DNA of 64,000 nucleotides from Mycolicibacterium hassiacum DSM 44199 (GCF_900603025.1 NZ_LR026975.1:1550001-1614000); one strand, 5' to 3'; positions 1-8,855 are shown, counted from the stretch's first letter. Translations and numbers: made by a program. Notes: a model not told the origin generated them from the sequence alone.

Positions 1-196
1 CGCCGTCGCGGCCGACATCAAGCTCGCCCAGGAGCAGGGCAGTGTCCGGCCCGGCGAGCCGCGTCGGCTGGCGGCCATGTGCCTGCTGATCACCCAGTCG
101 GCGATCCAGTCGGCGCAGATCGTCGCCCCGATGTTGGACGCCGACGAGCTGGCCGTCGAACTGGCCCACTCACTGAACGGATACCTGCGACCGTGA
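1..196 (+). CDS. TetR-family transcriptional regulator, C-terminal end (partial)
   Basis: This is the 3' end of a gene that begins before the window. Reading from base 2 gives 64 residues ending in SLNGYLRP and a TGA at 194-196. The segment is helical, as expected for the ligand-binding part of a TetR regulator, but the DNA-binding domain is outside the window, so the family call rests mainly on position. In M. tuberculosis a TetR gene lies directly before glpD1. The stop overlaps a possible GTG start of glpD1 (GTGA at 193-196), which suggests one operon with translational coupling. Confidence 0.6.
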   Translation, partial: AVAADIKLAQEQGSVRPGEPRRLAAMCLLITQSAIQSAQIVAPMLDADELAVELAHSLNGYLRP

Positions 197-198
197 CC

Positions 199-1758
199 AT
201 GTCCCGAGCGCCGATGAGCACCACCGCCCTCAATGCCGCCCGCCGCACCGCCGAGCTGAGCGCGCTGGCCGACGGCCGCGCCGTCGACGTCGTCGTGATC
301 GGCGGCGGCATCACCGGCGCCGGCATCGCGCTGGACGCCGCCAGCCGTGGGCTGCGGGTGGCGCTGGTGGAGAAACACGATCTGGCCTTCGGCACCAGCC
401 GGTGGAGCTCCAAGCTCGTTCACGGCGGGTTGCGGTATCTGGCGACCGGCAACGTCGGGATCGCCCGGCGCAGCGCGGTCGAACGCGGAATCCTGATGAC
501 CCGCAACGCCCCTCACCTTGTGCGGGCGATGCCGCAGCTGGTGCCGCTGCTGCCGTCGATGAGCACGGTGTCGCGGGCGCTGGTGCGAGTGGGTTTTCTG
601 GCCGGCGACGGGCTGCGCCGGCTCGCCGGCACGCCCGCGTCGGTCCTGCCGCGGTCGCGGCGCATCGACGCCGCCCGGGCGGCGCAGCTGGCGCCCACGG
701 TGCGCCGCGACGGGCTCGACGGCGCCTACCTCGCCTACGACGGCCAGCTCATCGACGACGCCCGGCTGGTCACCGCCGTGGCACGCACCGCCGCCCAGCA
801 CGGCGCGATGATCCTTACCCGGGTCGCCGCCTCGGAGGCCACCGCGACGGCGGTGCGGCTGACCGACCAGCTGACGGGGGAGTCGTTCGAGGTCACCGCG
901 CGGGCGGTGATCAACGCCGCCGGGGTGTGGGCGGGCGAGGTCGACCCGTCGATCACGCTGCGGCCCAGCCGCGGAACGCATCTGGTGTTCGACGCGGCGG
1001 CGTTCGGCAACCCCACCGCCGCGCTGACCATCCCGATTCCCGGCGAGCTCAACCGGTTCGTGTTCGCGATGCCCGAACAACTCGGCCGGGTCTACCTCGG
1101 CCTCACCGACGAGGAGGCGCCCGGGCCGGTGCCCGATGTCCCGGAGCCGACACCGCAGGAGATCGCGTTCCTGCTCGACACCGTCAACACCGCGCTCGAT
1201 GTGACGCTGAGCGAATCGGATGTGATCGGCGCGTTCGCCGGCCTGCGGCCGCTGGCCGACACCGGGGAGGGCCGCACCGCGGATCTGTCCCGCGAGCACG
1301 TGGTGCGCGTGTCGCCGGCCGGGGTGATCAGCGTGGTCGGCGGCAAGCTCACCGAGTACCGGTACATGGCCGAGGATGTGCTGAACCGGGCGATCGAGCT
1401 GCGCGGGCTGACCGCCGGGGTGTGCCGCACCCGCAATCTGCCGCTGGTCGGCGCGCCGGCGAATCCCGTTGCGACGCTTCGCGCTACGGACGTCGCGGAG
1501 ATGCCGGGGTCGCTGGTGGCCCGCTTCGGGGCGGAGGCGCCGAACGTCATCGCCGCGGCGAGCTGCGCGCGGCCGACCGAACCGGTGGCCGAGGGGCTCG
1601 ACGTGATCCGCGCGGAGTTCGAGTACGCGGTCACCCACGAGGGCGCGCTGACCGTCGACGACATCCTCGACCGGCGCACCCGCATCGGACTGGTCGCCGA
1701 GGACCGGCAGCGGGCCGCCGCGGCGGCGGAGGAGATCCTGGCGTCGGCAACGGAATAG
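199..1758 (+). CDS. glpD1: FAD-dependent glycerol-3-phosphate dehydrogenase
   Basis: It oxidises sn-glycerol 3-phosphate to dihydroxyacetone phosphate at the membrane and passes electrons to quinone. The N-terminus carries the FAD Rossmann motif (VVIGGGITGAG, about residues 31-41), followed by the GlpD signature FGTSRWSSKLVHGGLRYL. The C-terminal DAO/GlpO domain includes the late FAD contact VVGGKLTEYRYMAEDVLNRA. The protein is 519 aa, close to the usual length. Starts at GTG 193 (overlapping the upstream stop), ATG 199 or ATG 214 are all possible; 199 is chosen because the conserved part begins just after it. The stop codon TAG lies inside the left arm of a long palindrome. The adjacent TetR gene may control it. 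Confidence 0.93.
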   Translation: MSRAPMSTTALNAARRTAELSALADGRAVDVVVIGGGITGAGIALDAASRGLRVALVEKHDLAFGTSRWSSKLVHGGLRYLATGNVGIARRSAVERGILMTRNAPHLVRAMPQLVPLLPSMSTVSRALVRVGFLAGDGLRRLAGTPASVLPRSRRIDAARAAQLAPTVRRDGLDGAYLAYDGQLIDDARLVTAVARTAAQHGAMILTRVAASEATATAVRLTDQLTGESFEVTARAVINAAGVWAGEVDPSITLRPSRGTHLVFDAAAFGNPTAALTIPIPGELNRFVFAMPEQLGRVYLGLTDEEAPGPVPDVPEPTPQEIAFLLDTVNTALDVTLSESDVIGAFAGLRPLADTGEGRTADLSREHVVRVSPAGVISVVGGKLTEYRYMAEDVLNRAIELRGLTAGVCRTRNLPLVGAPANPVATLRATDVAEMPGSLVARFGAEAPNVIAAASCARPTEPVAEGLDVIRAEFEYAVTHEGALTVDDILDRRTRIGLVAEDRQRAAAAAEEILASATE

Positions 1759-1807
1759 CATTCCTGGTCGTTGATCCGGCGATCTGACGACCAGGAATGC
1801 TATTCCG
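1751..1807. repeat. Long perfect palindrome A (21-bp arms, 15-nt loop)
   Basis: Arms at 1751-1771 and 1787-1807 are perfectly complementary and contain the core GGAATAGCATTCC followed by TGGTCGT. The left arm supplies the TAG stop of glpD1. The right arm supplies, on the opposite strand, the TAG stop of a short gene remnant. It could work as a bidirectional terminator without a U-tract, or be a copy of a dispersed palindromic element. Confidence 0.75.
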
Positions 1808-1904
1808 GCGAAGGGGCCGCACGCTGCACGCGGCTGACGACGTAGTCGGGTTCGAAACCGACGCGCCGACAAGCGTCCATCAGCGCCTCGGTGTAATACG
1901 ACAT
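1800..1904 (-). pseudogene. Remnant of a coding sequence, LysR-like C-terminal fragment
   Basis: On the minus strand an open stretch of 34 codons from ATG 1904 ends in TAG at 1800-1802, inside palindrome A. It reads MSYYTEALMDACRRVGFEPD and continues to PSPE. The pattern Y-x(5)-ACRRxGFEPD recalls part of the effector-binding domain of LysR-type regulators, but the match is short. Upstream on the same strand the frame is broken by a stop (near 1945-1955), so no full gene is possible. The remnant lies exactly between palindromes A and B. I infer a decayed gene; a chance ORF cannot be excluded. Confidence 0.3.
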
Positions 1905-1986
1905 CCCCGGCGGCCACTGGATCACCGGCCGGACCGGCTTCGCCGACGGCGGCTACACCACCCGCTGCAAACGCCCCGCACCCGAA

Positions 1987-2050
1987 AACGGAATAGCATT
2001 CCTCCTGGTCGTTCCGCACGCGGGTTTGCGACCGGGAATGCTATTCCGTT
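1987..2050. repeat. Palindrome B, imperfect relative of palindrome A
   Basis: The left arm begins at 1987 and the right arm ends at 2050. Both contain AACGGAATAGCATTCC or its complement, continuing into a GGTCG/CGACC pair with a 3-nt asymmetry; the loop is about 18 nt. The core is the same as in palindrome A, 236 bp away. It sits about 45 bp after the accD6 stop, so it could terminate that transcript. The rest of the gap (about 1905-1986 and 2051-2095) holds nothing else I recognise. Confidence 0.7.
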
Positions 2051-2095
2051 GCTGACGACGGTTACGGCGGGCTGCCGGTAACGCGGCCGCCGCGG

Positions 2096-3532
2096 TTACA
2101 GCGGGATGTTCTTGTGCCGGCCCCGGCGCGACGGCGCCTCGGCCAGCGCCTGAGTCACCTTGCTGCGGGTGTGCGCCGGGTCGATCTTCTCGTCGACCAC
2201 GCCGATCTCGATCGCCGAATCCACGCCGCCGGCGATCTTCTCGTGCTCCTTGGCGAGCTCCTCGTGCAGCTTCTCCCGCTCTTCCGGATCCTCGACGGCG
2301 GCCAGCTTCTTCTTGTGCAGGATGCCGACCGCGGCCTTGGCGCCCATCACCGCGACCTCGGCGTCCGGCCAGGCGAACACCTTGGTCGCACCGAGCGACC
2401 GGGAGTTCATCGCGATGTAGGCGCCGCCGTAGATCTTGCGGGTCACCAGCGTCACCCGCGGCACCGTGCACTCCCCGTAGGCGTGCAGCAGTTTGGCGCC
2501 GCGGCGCACCACGCCGCCCCACTCCTGATCCACACCGGGCAGGTACCCGGGCACGTCGACGATGTTGACCAGCGGGATGCCGAAGGCGTCGCACAACCGC
2601 ACGAAACGCGCCGCCTTCTCAGCACTTTCGGAGTTCAGGCAGCCACCCAGCCGCAGCGGGTTGTTGGCGATCACCCCGACCGTGCGGCCGGCCAGCCGGC
2701 CCAGGCCGATCACGATCGACGGCGCCCACTTGGCCTGGAACTCGTCGAAGATCGCGGTGCCGTCCTCGCGCTTGTCCAGCAGCCCCTCGACGATCGGGTG
2801 CACGTCGTAGGCGCGCCGCGGCGACTCCGGCAGCAGCGCGTGCAGGTCGCTGTCGCCCGCCTCGGCCTTGCTGCGGTCGAAATGTCCCTGCTGGCAGAAG
2901 TATCCGACCAGCTGGCGGCCGCGCTCGTAGGCGTCGAGCTCGCTGTCGGCGACGATGTGGCACACCCCGGACTTCTTGTGATGGGTGTCCGGGCCGCCGA
3001 GCGACGCCATGTCGACGTCCTCGCCGGTGACGCTGCGCACCACGTCCGGACCGGTGACGAAGACCCGGCTCTCCGGGGCCATCACGATCACGTCGGTCAG
3101 CGCCGGGCCGTAGGCGGCACCGCCGGCGGCGAAGCCGACCACGACCGAGATCTGCGGGATATAGCCGGACGCCCGGATCATCGCCTCGAACACCAGGCCC
3201 ACGCCGTGCAGTGCCCGCACGCCCTCGGCCAGCCGCGCACCGCCGGAGTGCCAGATACCGACGATCGGGCACTGCTCGGCGATGGCCTGGTCATAGGTGT
3301 TGACGATGTGGGCGCAGCCTTCCACACCCATGGCCCCGCCCATCACGGTGCCATCGGTGCAGAACCCGAAGGTCCGCACGCCGTTGACGGTCCCGACCGC
3401 CGCCAGCACACCCGAGCGGTCCCGCTCGTGCAGCAGCTCCACGCTGCCCTCGTCGAAGAACGTGCTCAGGCGCAACAGCGGATCACGCGGATCCAGCGAC
3501 TCGCCGACAGCCGCGGGGGCCATGATGGTCAT
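2096..3532 (-). CDS. accD6: Acetyl/propionyl-CoA carboxylase beta subunit (carboxyltransferase) AccD6
   Basis: It is the carboxyltransferase subunit that, with a biotinylated AccA subunit, makes malonyl-CoA for FAS-I and FAS-II. The 478-residue protein starts MTIMAPAAVGESLDPRDPLL and ends RRGRHKNIPL, almost as in M. tuberculosis AccD6. The paired crotonase-like carboxyltransferase domains are complete, with the oxyanion glycine motifs (GFAAGGAAYGPAL near residue 133; YGGAYIAMNSR near 367). It is the last gene of the fabD-acpM-kasA-kasB-accD6 operon, 27 bp after kasB. Transcription probably ends at palindrome B. Confidence 0.96.
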   Translation of the reverse strand: MTIMAPAAVGESLDPRDPLLRLSTFFDEGSVELLHERDRSGVLAAVGTVNGVRTFGFCTDGTVMGGAMGVEGCAHIVNTYDQAIAEQCPIVGIWHSGGARLAEGVRALHGVGLVFEAMIRASGYIPQISVVVGFAAGGAAYGPALTDVIVMAPESRVFVTGPDVVRSVTGEDVDMASLGGPDTHHKKSGVCHIVADSELDAYERGRQLVGYFCQQGHFDRSKAEAGDSDLHALLPESPRRAYDVHPIVEGLLDKREDGTAIFDEFQAKWAPSIVIGLGRLAGRTVGVIANNPLRLGGCLNSESAEKAARFVRLCDAFGIPLVNIVDVPGYLPGVDQEWGGVVRRGAKLLHAYGECTVPRVTLVTRKIYGGAYIAMNSRSLGATKVFAWPDAEVAVMGAKAAVGILHKKKLAAVEDPEEREKLHEELAKEHEKIAGGVDSAIEIGVVDEKIDPAHTRSKVTQALAEAPSRRGRHKNIPL

Positions 3533-3559
3533 GCGAAACCTCCTGTAGCCCTTCGAATC

Positions 3560-4822
3560 TCAGTACTTGCCGAATGCGAGCGCGACGTTGTGCCCACCGA
3601 ATCCGAAGGAGTTGTTGATCGCGTACTTGTAATTACCGGTTCGTGGCGCTCCGGCGACGACGTCGAGGTCGATCTCCGGATCCAGGTTCTCCAGATTGAG
3701 CGTCGGCGGAATGATTCCGTCACGCAGCGCGAACACCGTCAGGATGGACTCCACCGCACCGACCGCACCGACCGAGTGGCCGAGCGCGGCCTTGGGCGCG
3801 TACACCGCCGGGCGGTGTCCCTTCATCGCGTTGTTGATGGCCTTGCCCTCGGCCACGTCACCGACGGTGGTGCCGGTGGCGTGGGCGTTGACGTGGTCGA
3901 TGTCCGACGGCTGCAGCCCGGCGAGCTTGATCGCCCGCGTCATCGCGTAACCGGCCTGCTCACCGTTGGGATCGGGCGCCACGATGTGGTAGCCGTCGGA
4001 GGTGATCGCCGCGCCCATCAGCCGGGCCAGGATGTTGGCGCCGCGGGCCTTGGCGTGCTCCTCGGTCTCGATGACCATCAGCGCACCGGCCTCGCCGAAC
4101 ACGAATCCGTTGCGGTCCTTGTCGAACGGGCGACATGCGCCGGCCGGGTTGTCGTTGGTTGTCGACAACACGATGCGCATCTGGGCGAAGCCCGCGATCG
4201 GCACGGCCTCGATCTTGGTCTCGACGCCACCGCAGATCGCGATGTCGGCCTCGCCCATCACGATCGCCCGCCAGGCGTGGGCGATGCCCTCCGAGCCGGA
4301 GGCGCAGGCCGACACCGGGGTCATGACCCCGGCGCGGGCCTTGCGCTCCAACCCGATCACGGCCGCCGCGGCATTGGGCATGTACGTCTGCACCGCCAGC
4401 GGCGACACCGCCTCGAGGCCTTTGGTGCGCATGTCGTCGAAGCTGAACACCAGCTCCTCGGTGGAGCCCATACCGGTGCCGATGGACACCATCAATCGGC
4501 GCGGATCCACTTCCGGTGAGCCGGCGGCCTCCCAGACTCGACGGCCCAGCACCGTCGACATCTTCTGTAGATACGACAGCCGGCCGAGCTCGGGCTGGCT
4601 CAGCTCGCCCTCGAAATCCTCGAGGAGATGACCGCCGATACGTACCGGCAGGTCATATTCCTCGACGAACGGGTCTTCGAGCTTGCGGATACCGCTCTGG
4701 CCGTCCAGCAGCTTCTTCCACGTCTCGTCCGCGCTGGTGGCCAGCGCCGTGGTCATCGCGACGCCGGTGACGACGACGTTGGGAAGGCCATTCCCAGTGG
4801 AGAGTTTTGCCGTCCCTGCCAT
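3560..4822 (-). CDS. kasB: 3-oxoacyl-ACP synthase KasB (FAS-II)
   Basis: This beta-ketoacyl-AcpM synthase carries out the later elongation steps of meromycolate chains. The 420-residue protein has the thiolase fold with the catalytic set Cys173 (VSACASGSE), His314 (NAHATGTT), Lys344 and His349 (APKAALGHS). It is distinguished from its neighbour by position next to accD6 and by the longer N-terminus ([14 protein letters not shown]). It lies 23 bp downstream of kasA in the same operon. The N-terminal start ATG 4822 agrees with the family length. Confidence 0.95.
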   Translation of the reverse strand: MAGTAKLSTGNGLPNVVVTGVAMTTALATSADETWKKLLDGQSGIRKLEDPFVEEYDLPVRIGGHLLEDFEGELSQPELGRLSYLQKMSTVLGRRVWEAAGSPEVDPRRLMVSIGTGMGSTEELVFSFDDMRTKGLEAVSPLAVQTYMPNAAAAVIGLERKARAGVMTPVSACASGSEGIAHAWRAIVMGEADIAICGGVETKIEAVPIAGFAQMRIVLSTTNDNPAGACRPFDKDRNGFVFGEAGALMVIETEEHAKARGANILARLMGAAITSDGYHIVAPDPNGEQAGYAMTRAIKLAGLQPSDIDHVNAHATGTTVGDVAEGKAINNAMKGHRPAVYAPKAALGHSVGAVGAVESILTVFALRDGIIPPTLNLENLDPEIDLDVVAGAPRTGNYKYAINNSFGFGGHNVALAFGKY

Positions 4823-4845
4823 TACCGCTCGAACGTTCCTCTCGC

Positions 4846-6096
4846 TCAGTAACGCCCAAAGGCTAAGGCGACATTGTGTCCGCCGAAGCCGAAGGAGTTA
4901 TTGATGGCGTACTTGTAGTCGCCGTATCGAGGCTCGCCCGCGACGATATCGAGATCGATCTCGGGATCGGGCGTCTCGTAGTTCAGTGTCGGCGGGATTA
5001 CGCCGTCACGCAGCGTCAGCACCGTCAGCACCGACTCGAGTGCCCCGACCGCGCCGATCGAGTGGCCTAGCGCGGACTTCGGCGCGTACACCGCCGCATG
5101 CTCGCAGCCGGCAACCCGGATGGCGTTGGCCTCCGCGGTGTCCCCGATCGGGGTGGCGGTGGCGTGGGCGTTGATGTGGTCGATGTCCTTGGGCTCCAGG
5201 CCCGCAGTCTCCATGGCCCGCCGCATCGCCATACCGGCACGCACCCCGTCCGGCGCCGGCGCCACCATGTGGTAGGCGTCGGAGGTGATGCCCACCCCCA
5301 TCAGCCGGGCCAGGATCGTCGCGCCGCGGGCCTTGGCGTGCTCCTCGGTCTCGATGACCATCAGCGCGCCCGCCTCGCCGAACACGAAACCGTCACGGTT
5401 CTTGTCGAACGGCCGCGAGGCCCCCGCCGGGTCGTCGTTGCGGGTGCTCATCGCGCGCATCATCGAGAACGCCGCGATCGGCAGCGCCTCGATGCCGCCC
5501 TCGACGCCACCGCAGACCACGATGTCGGCGTCACCCATGACGATCTGACGCCACGCGTGGGCGATGGCCTCCGAACCGGACGAGCAGGCCGACACCGGCG
5601 TGATGACACCGGCCCGGGCCCCCAGCTGCAGACCGATCACCGCGGCCGCGCCGTTCGGCATGATCATCTGCACCGCCAGCGGGGACACCTTGCGCGGGCC
5701 GCCCTCGTTCATGGCGTCGTAGGTCTCGACGATCTTCTCGCCGCCACCCAGCCCGGTGCCGACCACCACGGCGAACCGGTCCGGGTCGACCTCGGGCGAA
5801 CCCGCGGCCTCCCACACCCGGTTGCCGAGCAGCTTGGCCATGCGCTGGACGTACGACATCCGGCGCAGGTCCAGACGCGTCATGTGCTGGTCGATCGGCT
5901 CCACGAGGTGACCGCCGATGCGCACCGGAAGGTCCCACTTGATGACGAACTCGTCCTCGAGAACGCGGATACCGCTCTCGCCGGCCAGTAGGCCCTTCCA
6001 CGTGCCTTCGATGTCGCCTGCGATCGACGTGGTTGCCGTGACGGCGGTCACCACAACGCTGGGGTAACCGCCGTTGGCAGTGGAAGGTCGACTCAT
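4846..6096 (-). CDS. kasA: 3-oxoacyl-ACP synthase KasA (FAS-II)
   Basis: This essential condensing enzyme elongates acyl-AcpM with malonyl-AcpM in mycolic acid synthesis; in M. tuberculosis it is the thiolactomycin target. At 416 residues it has exactly the reference length and the catalytic residues fall at the reference numbers: Cys171 (VSACSSGSE), His311 (NAHATATP), Lys340 and His345 (APKSALGHS). The ATG overlaps the acpM stop by 4 bp (ATGA), indicating coupled translation. It is about two-thirds identical by eye to the adjacent kasB, a conserved tandem duplication. Confidence 0.97.
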   Translation of the reverse strand: MSRPSTANGGYPSVVVTAVTATTSIAGDIEGTWKGLLAGESGIRVLEDEFVIKWDLPVRIGGHLVEPIDQHMTRLDLRRMSYVQRMAKLLGNRVWEAAGSPEVDPDRFAVVVGTGLGGGEKIVETYDAMNEGGPRKVSPLAVQMIMPNGAAAVIGLQLGARAGVITPVSACSSGSEAIAHAWRQIVMGDADIVVCGGVEGGIEALPIAAFSMMRAMSTRNDDPAGASRPFDKNRDGFVFGEAGALMVIETEEHAKARGATILARLMGVGITSDAYHMVAPAPDGVRAGMAMRRAMETAGLEPKDIDHINAHATATPIGDTAEANAIRVAGCEHAAVYAPKSALGHSIGAVGALESVLTVLTLRDGVIPPTLNYETPDPEIDLDIVAGEPRYGDYKYAINNSFGFGGHNVALAFGRY

Positions 6097-6410
6097 GCTT
6101 CTGCTTCTTTGGCCCGGTCGGCCTCGATCTGCGCGCGGATGGCGGCAGCGGCCTCGGGGTTCTCTTCCTCGAGCTTCTGGATGTAGGTGACGACGTCACC
6201 GACGGTGCGCAGACCGGCCAGGTCCTCGTCGGGGATCTTCACGCCGTACTTGTCCTCGGTCTGCACGGCGATCTCCACCATCGACAGCGAGTCGATGTCC
6301 AGGTCGTCGACGAACGACTTCTCCGGGGTGATCTCCGACGGCTCGATACCGGTGACCTCTTCGATGATCTCGGCGAGGCCGGCGATGATTTCTTCCTCAG
6401 TGGCGGGCAC
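6093..6410 (-). CDS. acpM: Meromycolate-extension acyl carrier protein AcpM
   Basis: This small acidic carrier holds growing meromycolate chains on a 4'-phosphopantetheine arm for the FAS-II enzymes. The 105-residue product begins (V)[11 protein letters not shown], with the modification site Ser41 in [12 protein letters not shown]. It keeps the charged C-terminal extension ([20 protein letters not shown]) that sets AcpM apart from ordinary ACPs, though it is shorter than the 115-residue M. tuberculosis form. The GTG at 6410 is chosen for homology and the good AAAGGGAG ribosome site upstream. It is the second gene of the FAS-II operon. Confidence 0.96.
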   Translation of the reverse strand: MPATEEEIIAGLAEIIEEVTGIEPSEITPEKSFVDDLDIDSLSMVEIAVQTEDKYGVKIPDEDLAGLRTVGDVVTYIQKLEEENPEAAAAIRAQIEADRAKEAEA

Positions 6411-6490
6411 GATGGCTCCCTTTCCTGTGTCGGTACTGCGTGTTGATATCGGACGTTCGGTATGTGGTTGTGTTCTGGTCGGGTACGCGG

Positions 6491-7399
6491 TTAGAGTTCG
6501 GCAAGCCCGTCCAGGTCCGCGGGGGATTTGACCGCATGTGTCGGCACTCCCCGAAGTTCTCGTTTGGCGATCCCGACGAGCGTCCCGGCCGGCGGGAACT
6601 CGACGATCGCGCTCACCTGGCGCTGACGCATGGTCTCGGTGCACAGGTCCCAGCGCACCGGCTTGGTCATCTGGTTGACCAGCTTGGTCATCGCCTCGGC
6701 GGCCGAGGCGACCGGTTGACCGTCGGCGTTCGACAGCAGGGTCGCGGTCGGTTCGCTGGTCGTCACCGTCTGCGCCGCGGCGGCGTAGCCCTCGGCGGCC
6801 GGGGCCATGTAATGGGTGTGGAACGCACCCGCGGTGGCCAGCCGGCGTACCCGGGCCTTGGCCGGCGGGTCCTCGGCGAGCTTGTCCAGCGCCGCCACCG
6901 CACCGGCCGCCACGATCTGACCCGCGGCGTTGCGGTTGGCCGGGATCAGGTCGAGCGCCTCGAGGCGGGCCAGCACCTCGGCCTCATCGCCGCCGAGCAC
7001 CGCGGCCATGCCGGTCGGCTCCAGCGCGCACGCCTTGGCCATCTCCTTACCGCGGGTGGCGGCCAGCTTGACCGCGTCGTCGGCGGAGATGACCCCGGCG
7101 ATCGCGTAGGCCGCGATCTCGCCGACCGAGTGGCCGGCGACCAGCACGTCGCGGTCCTTCAACAGTCCGCGCCGGGTGAGTTCTTCATGAGCGAGCAGTG
7201 TCGCGGCCACGACCAGCGGTTGCGTCACCGCCGTGTCGGTGATCTCCTCAGCAGAGGCGGTCGTACCCAACCGGGCCAGATCCAGCCCGCTGATCTCGGA
7301 CCAGGCGGCGATGCGGTCGGCCGCGCCCGGCAGCTCGAGCCAGGGGCCGAGCATGCCGGGAGTCTGTGAGCCCTGTCCGGGCGCAAGCAACGCGAGCAC
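6491..7399 (-). CDS. fabD: Malonyl-CoA:AcpM acyltransferase FabD
   Basis: It loads malonyl groups from malonyl-CoA onto AcpM to supply FAS-II extender units. The 302-residue protein begins (V)LALLAPGQGSQT and has the nucleophile Ser91 in GHSVGE and the catalytic His194 in GAFHTHYMAP, the positions found in mtFabD. The GTG start at 7399 has no clear Shine-Dalgarno site; an overlapping ATG at 7403 is out of frame. It is the first gene of the FAS-II operon, with an 80-bp gap before acpM. A MabR-type operator and a second palindrome lie upstream. Confidence 0.96.
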   Translation of the reverse strand: MLALLAPGQGSQTPGMLGPWLELPGAADRIAAWSEISGLDLARLGTTASAEEITDTAVTQPLVVAATLLAHEELTRRGLLKDRDVLVAGHSVGEIAAYAIAGVISADDAVKLAATRGKEMAKACALEPTGMAAVLGGDEAEVLARLEALDLIPANRNAAGQIVAAGAVAALDKLAEDPPAKARVRRLATAGAFHTHYMAPAAEGYAAAAQTVTTSEPTATLLSNADGQPVASAAEAMTKLVNQMTKPVRWDLCTETMRQRQVSAIVEFPPAGTLVGIAKRELRGVPTHAVKSPADLDGLAEL

Positions 7400-7417
7400 T
7401 CATTAAGAAAACATTGT

Positions 7418-7429
7418 GAAAGCGCTTTC
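7418..7429. promoter_or_regulatory. 12-bp perfect palindrome in the fabD leader
   Basis: GAAAGCGCTTTC is perfectly self-complementary and lies 19-30 bp before the fabD start, downstream of the proposed -10 element. It may be a second protein-binding site or part of the transcript leader. No known factor is assigned. Confidence 0.35.
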
Positions 7430-7441
7430 GCGCGGTGTAAG

Positions 7442-7447
7442 AGATTA
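7442..7447 (-). promoter_or_regulatory. Candidate -10 element of the FAS-II operon
   Basis: On the minus strand this reads TAATCT, a good mycobacterial TANNNT hexamer. The near half-site of the MabR operator lies 17 bp upstream of it, in the -35 region, an arrangement that suits direct regulation. The transcript would start near 7435 and have a leader of about 36 nt. Confidence 0.4.
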
Positions 7448-7464
7448 TGAACCTCGTCTTAAGT

Positions 7465-7485
7465 TTTTGTGAGAGTCCTACAAAA
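7465..7485. promoter_or_regulatory. MabR operator of the FAS-II promoter
   Basis: The sequence TTTTGT-N9-ACAAAA is present exactly, an inverted repeat of 6-bp arms. This is the motif I recall as the published MabR binding site at the mycobacterial fasII promoter. It lies between mabR and fabD, 66-86 bp before the fabD start. Confidence 0.8.
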
Positions 7486-7553
7486 GTGGATGTGCTGCGA
7501 CTCCATCGAGACCCAACCGCAACCTTTCGCCGCAGCCGGCTTTCTTCATTTGG

Positions 7554-8843
7554 CTAGCCACCGATACGCCCCGGGCCGAACGGACGTGCCGACCCGTCGT
7601 AATGCCGGGCCGTACCCCCGAGGCGCGCGCCTGTGCTGTGGGTTTGGCGGTTGAGCCGGCCGACGGTGGACGCCACGCGCAGCACATAGGCGTCGCGCGG
7701 CACCGTCGGATCGCGGCCGGTGAAGTCCGCGATCCGCCGCAACCGGTAGCGGACGGTGTTTGGATGAACGAACAATTTGCGGGCGCAAGCCTCGATCGCG
7801 CCGCCGGAGTCCAGGAACGCGTCCAGGGTCTCGGTCAGCGCAGGTCCGGCGTCGGCCAGCGGGCGCATCACCTCGGCCTCCAGGGCGGCGATCGCGGTCG
7901 CGTCGCCCAGCAGCGCCCGCTCGGGCAGCAGTTCGCGGGCGGCCACCGGCCGGGGTGCGCCGCTCCAGCCGGCGACGGCGTTCATCCCGGCGATCGCCTC
8001 CGCCGCGCTGCGGTGGGCGGCCGCCAGCGTCGGGGCGGTCGGGCCGATGACCACCGGGCCGTCGCCGAACACCGTCATCAAATCGGAGAGGAACTTGTCG
8101 GTGGGGGAGAGCGTGCCGGACACGATCGCCACCAGCCAGGTGCCGTGCACATCGCACAGCGCGGCCCGGTCGTGGCGGCTGACCACGTCGTGCACGTCGT
8201 CGCTGGCCAGATCGACGCGGTCGGGCTGGGGCAGGCCGACGATCACGGTCGCCGGGGCGGTGGCGTCCCAGTTCAGCGCCGCGGCCTGGGACTGCAGCTC
8301 CGGGCCGGTGTCACCGCGCACCACGGCGTCGACGACGTTGGCCTCCATCCGGGTGTCCCAGGCGCCGCGGGCCTCGGCCTGGTCGGCGTAGGCGGTGGCC
8401 GCGGCGAACGCCAGGTCCCGGCTGTAGCGCAGGATGCCGGCGGTGAGCGCGGTCAGCTGTTTGTCGTCGCGGGCCAACAGCGGCACCACTTCCTCGAAGA
8501 ACTCCATGGTGACCCGGACCATCTCGACCGACTGGCGCAGCGCGATCCGGCGCCGCAGGTCCTGCGGGACGACCTCGAACGCCTGCGCCGTGTAGCCGAC
8601 GTTGCTGCTCGGGTCGCGCATCCATTCGACGAAGTTGACCACCGCGGTCTGGACCACCAGCTGCACGCTGGCGCGCTGGGACGCCTCGAGGTCGGCGAAG
8701 AACGGCAGCCGCTGCTCCATGACCCGCACGGCTTCGGTGGCCAGCCGCCCGGAGTACTGCTTCAGCCGCCGCAGCACCGACTCGGGCACCGACTCCAGCA
8801 CCTCGAGGGTGGACTTCGGCGGAACGAATCGGTTGTCGGTCAC
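7554..8843 (-). CDS. mabR: MabR, transcriptional regulator of the FAS-II operon
   Basis: This PucR/CdaR-type regulator controls the FAS-II operon in response to long acyl-CoAs, coordinating it with FAS-I. The 429-residue product begins (V)TDNRFVPPKSTLEVLESVPE. It has a central GGDEF-like/PucR region and the C-terminal helix-turn-helix (ACARKLFVHPNTVRYRLRRI, about residues 357-376). A disordered tail (from about residue 400, THSTGARLGGTARHYD onward) makes it slightly longer than the roughly 414-residue M. tuberculosis protein. It reads toward fabD with a 154-bp gap. GTG 8843 is preceded by a leaderless-type -10 element. Confidence 0.93.
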   Translation of the reverse strand: MTDNRFVPPKSTLEVLESVPESVLRRLKQYSGRLATEAVRVMEQRLPFFADLEASQRASVQLVVQTAVVNFVEWMRDPSSNVGYTAQAFEVVPQDLRRRIALRQSVEMVRVTMEFFEEVVPLLARDDKQLTALTAGILRYSRDLAFAAATAYADQAEARGAWDTRMEANVVDAVVRGDTGPELQSQAAALNWDATAPATVIVGLPQPDRVDLASDDVHDVVSRHDRAALCDVHGTWLVAIVSGTLSPTDKFLSDLMTVFGDGPVVIGPTAPTLAAAHRSAAEAIAGMNAVAGWSGAPRPVAARELLPERALLGDATAIAALEAEVMRPLADAGPALTETLDAFLDSGGAIEACARKLFVHPNTVRYRLRRIADFTGRDPTVPRDAYVLRVASTVGRLNRQTHSTGARLGGTARHYDGSARPFGPGRIGG

Positions 8844-8849
8844 TTATAA

Positions 8850-8855
8850 AGCGTA
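8850..8855 (-). promoter_or_regulatory. -10 element for leaderless mabR transcript
   Basis: The minus strand reads TACGCT, then 6 nt (TTATAA), then the GTG start of mabR. This spacing puts the transcription start at or next to the start codon. A small palindrome GGAGG-TTT-CCTCC lies just upstream at 8868-8880. Confidence 0.5.

Noticed and set aside
2114..4519. Long plus-strand open frame of 801 codons opposite accD6 and kasB
   Set aside because: It is antisense to two well-conserved genes, rich in His, Arg, Gly and Val as expected of the complement of high-GC coding DNA, and shows no domain.
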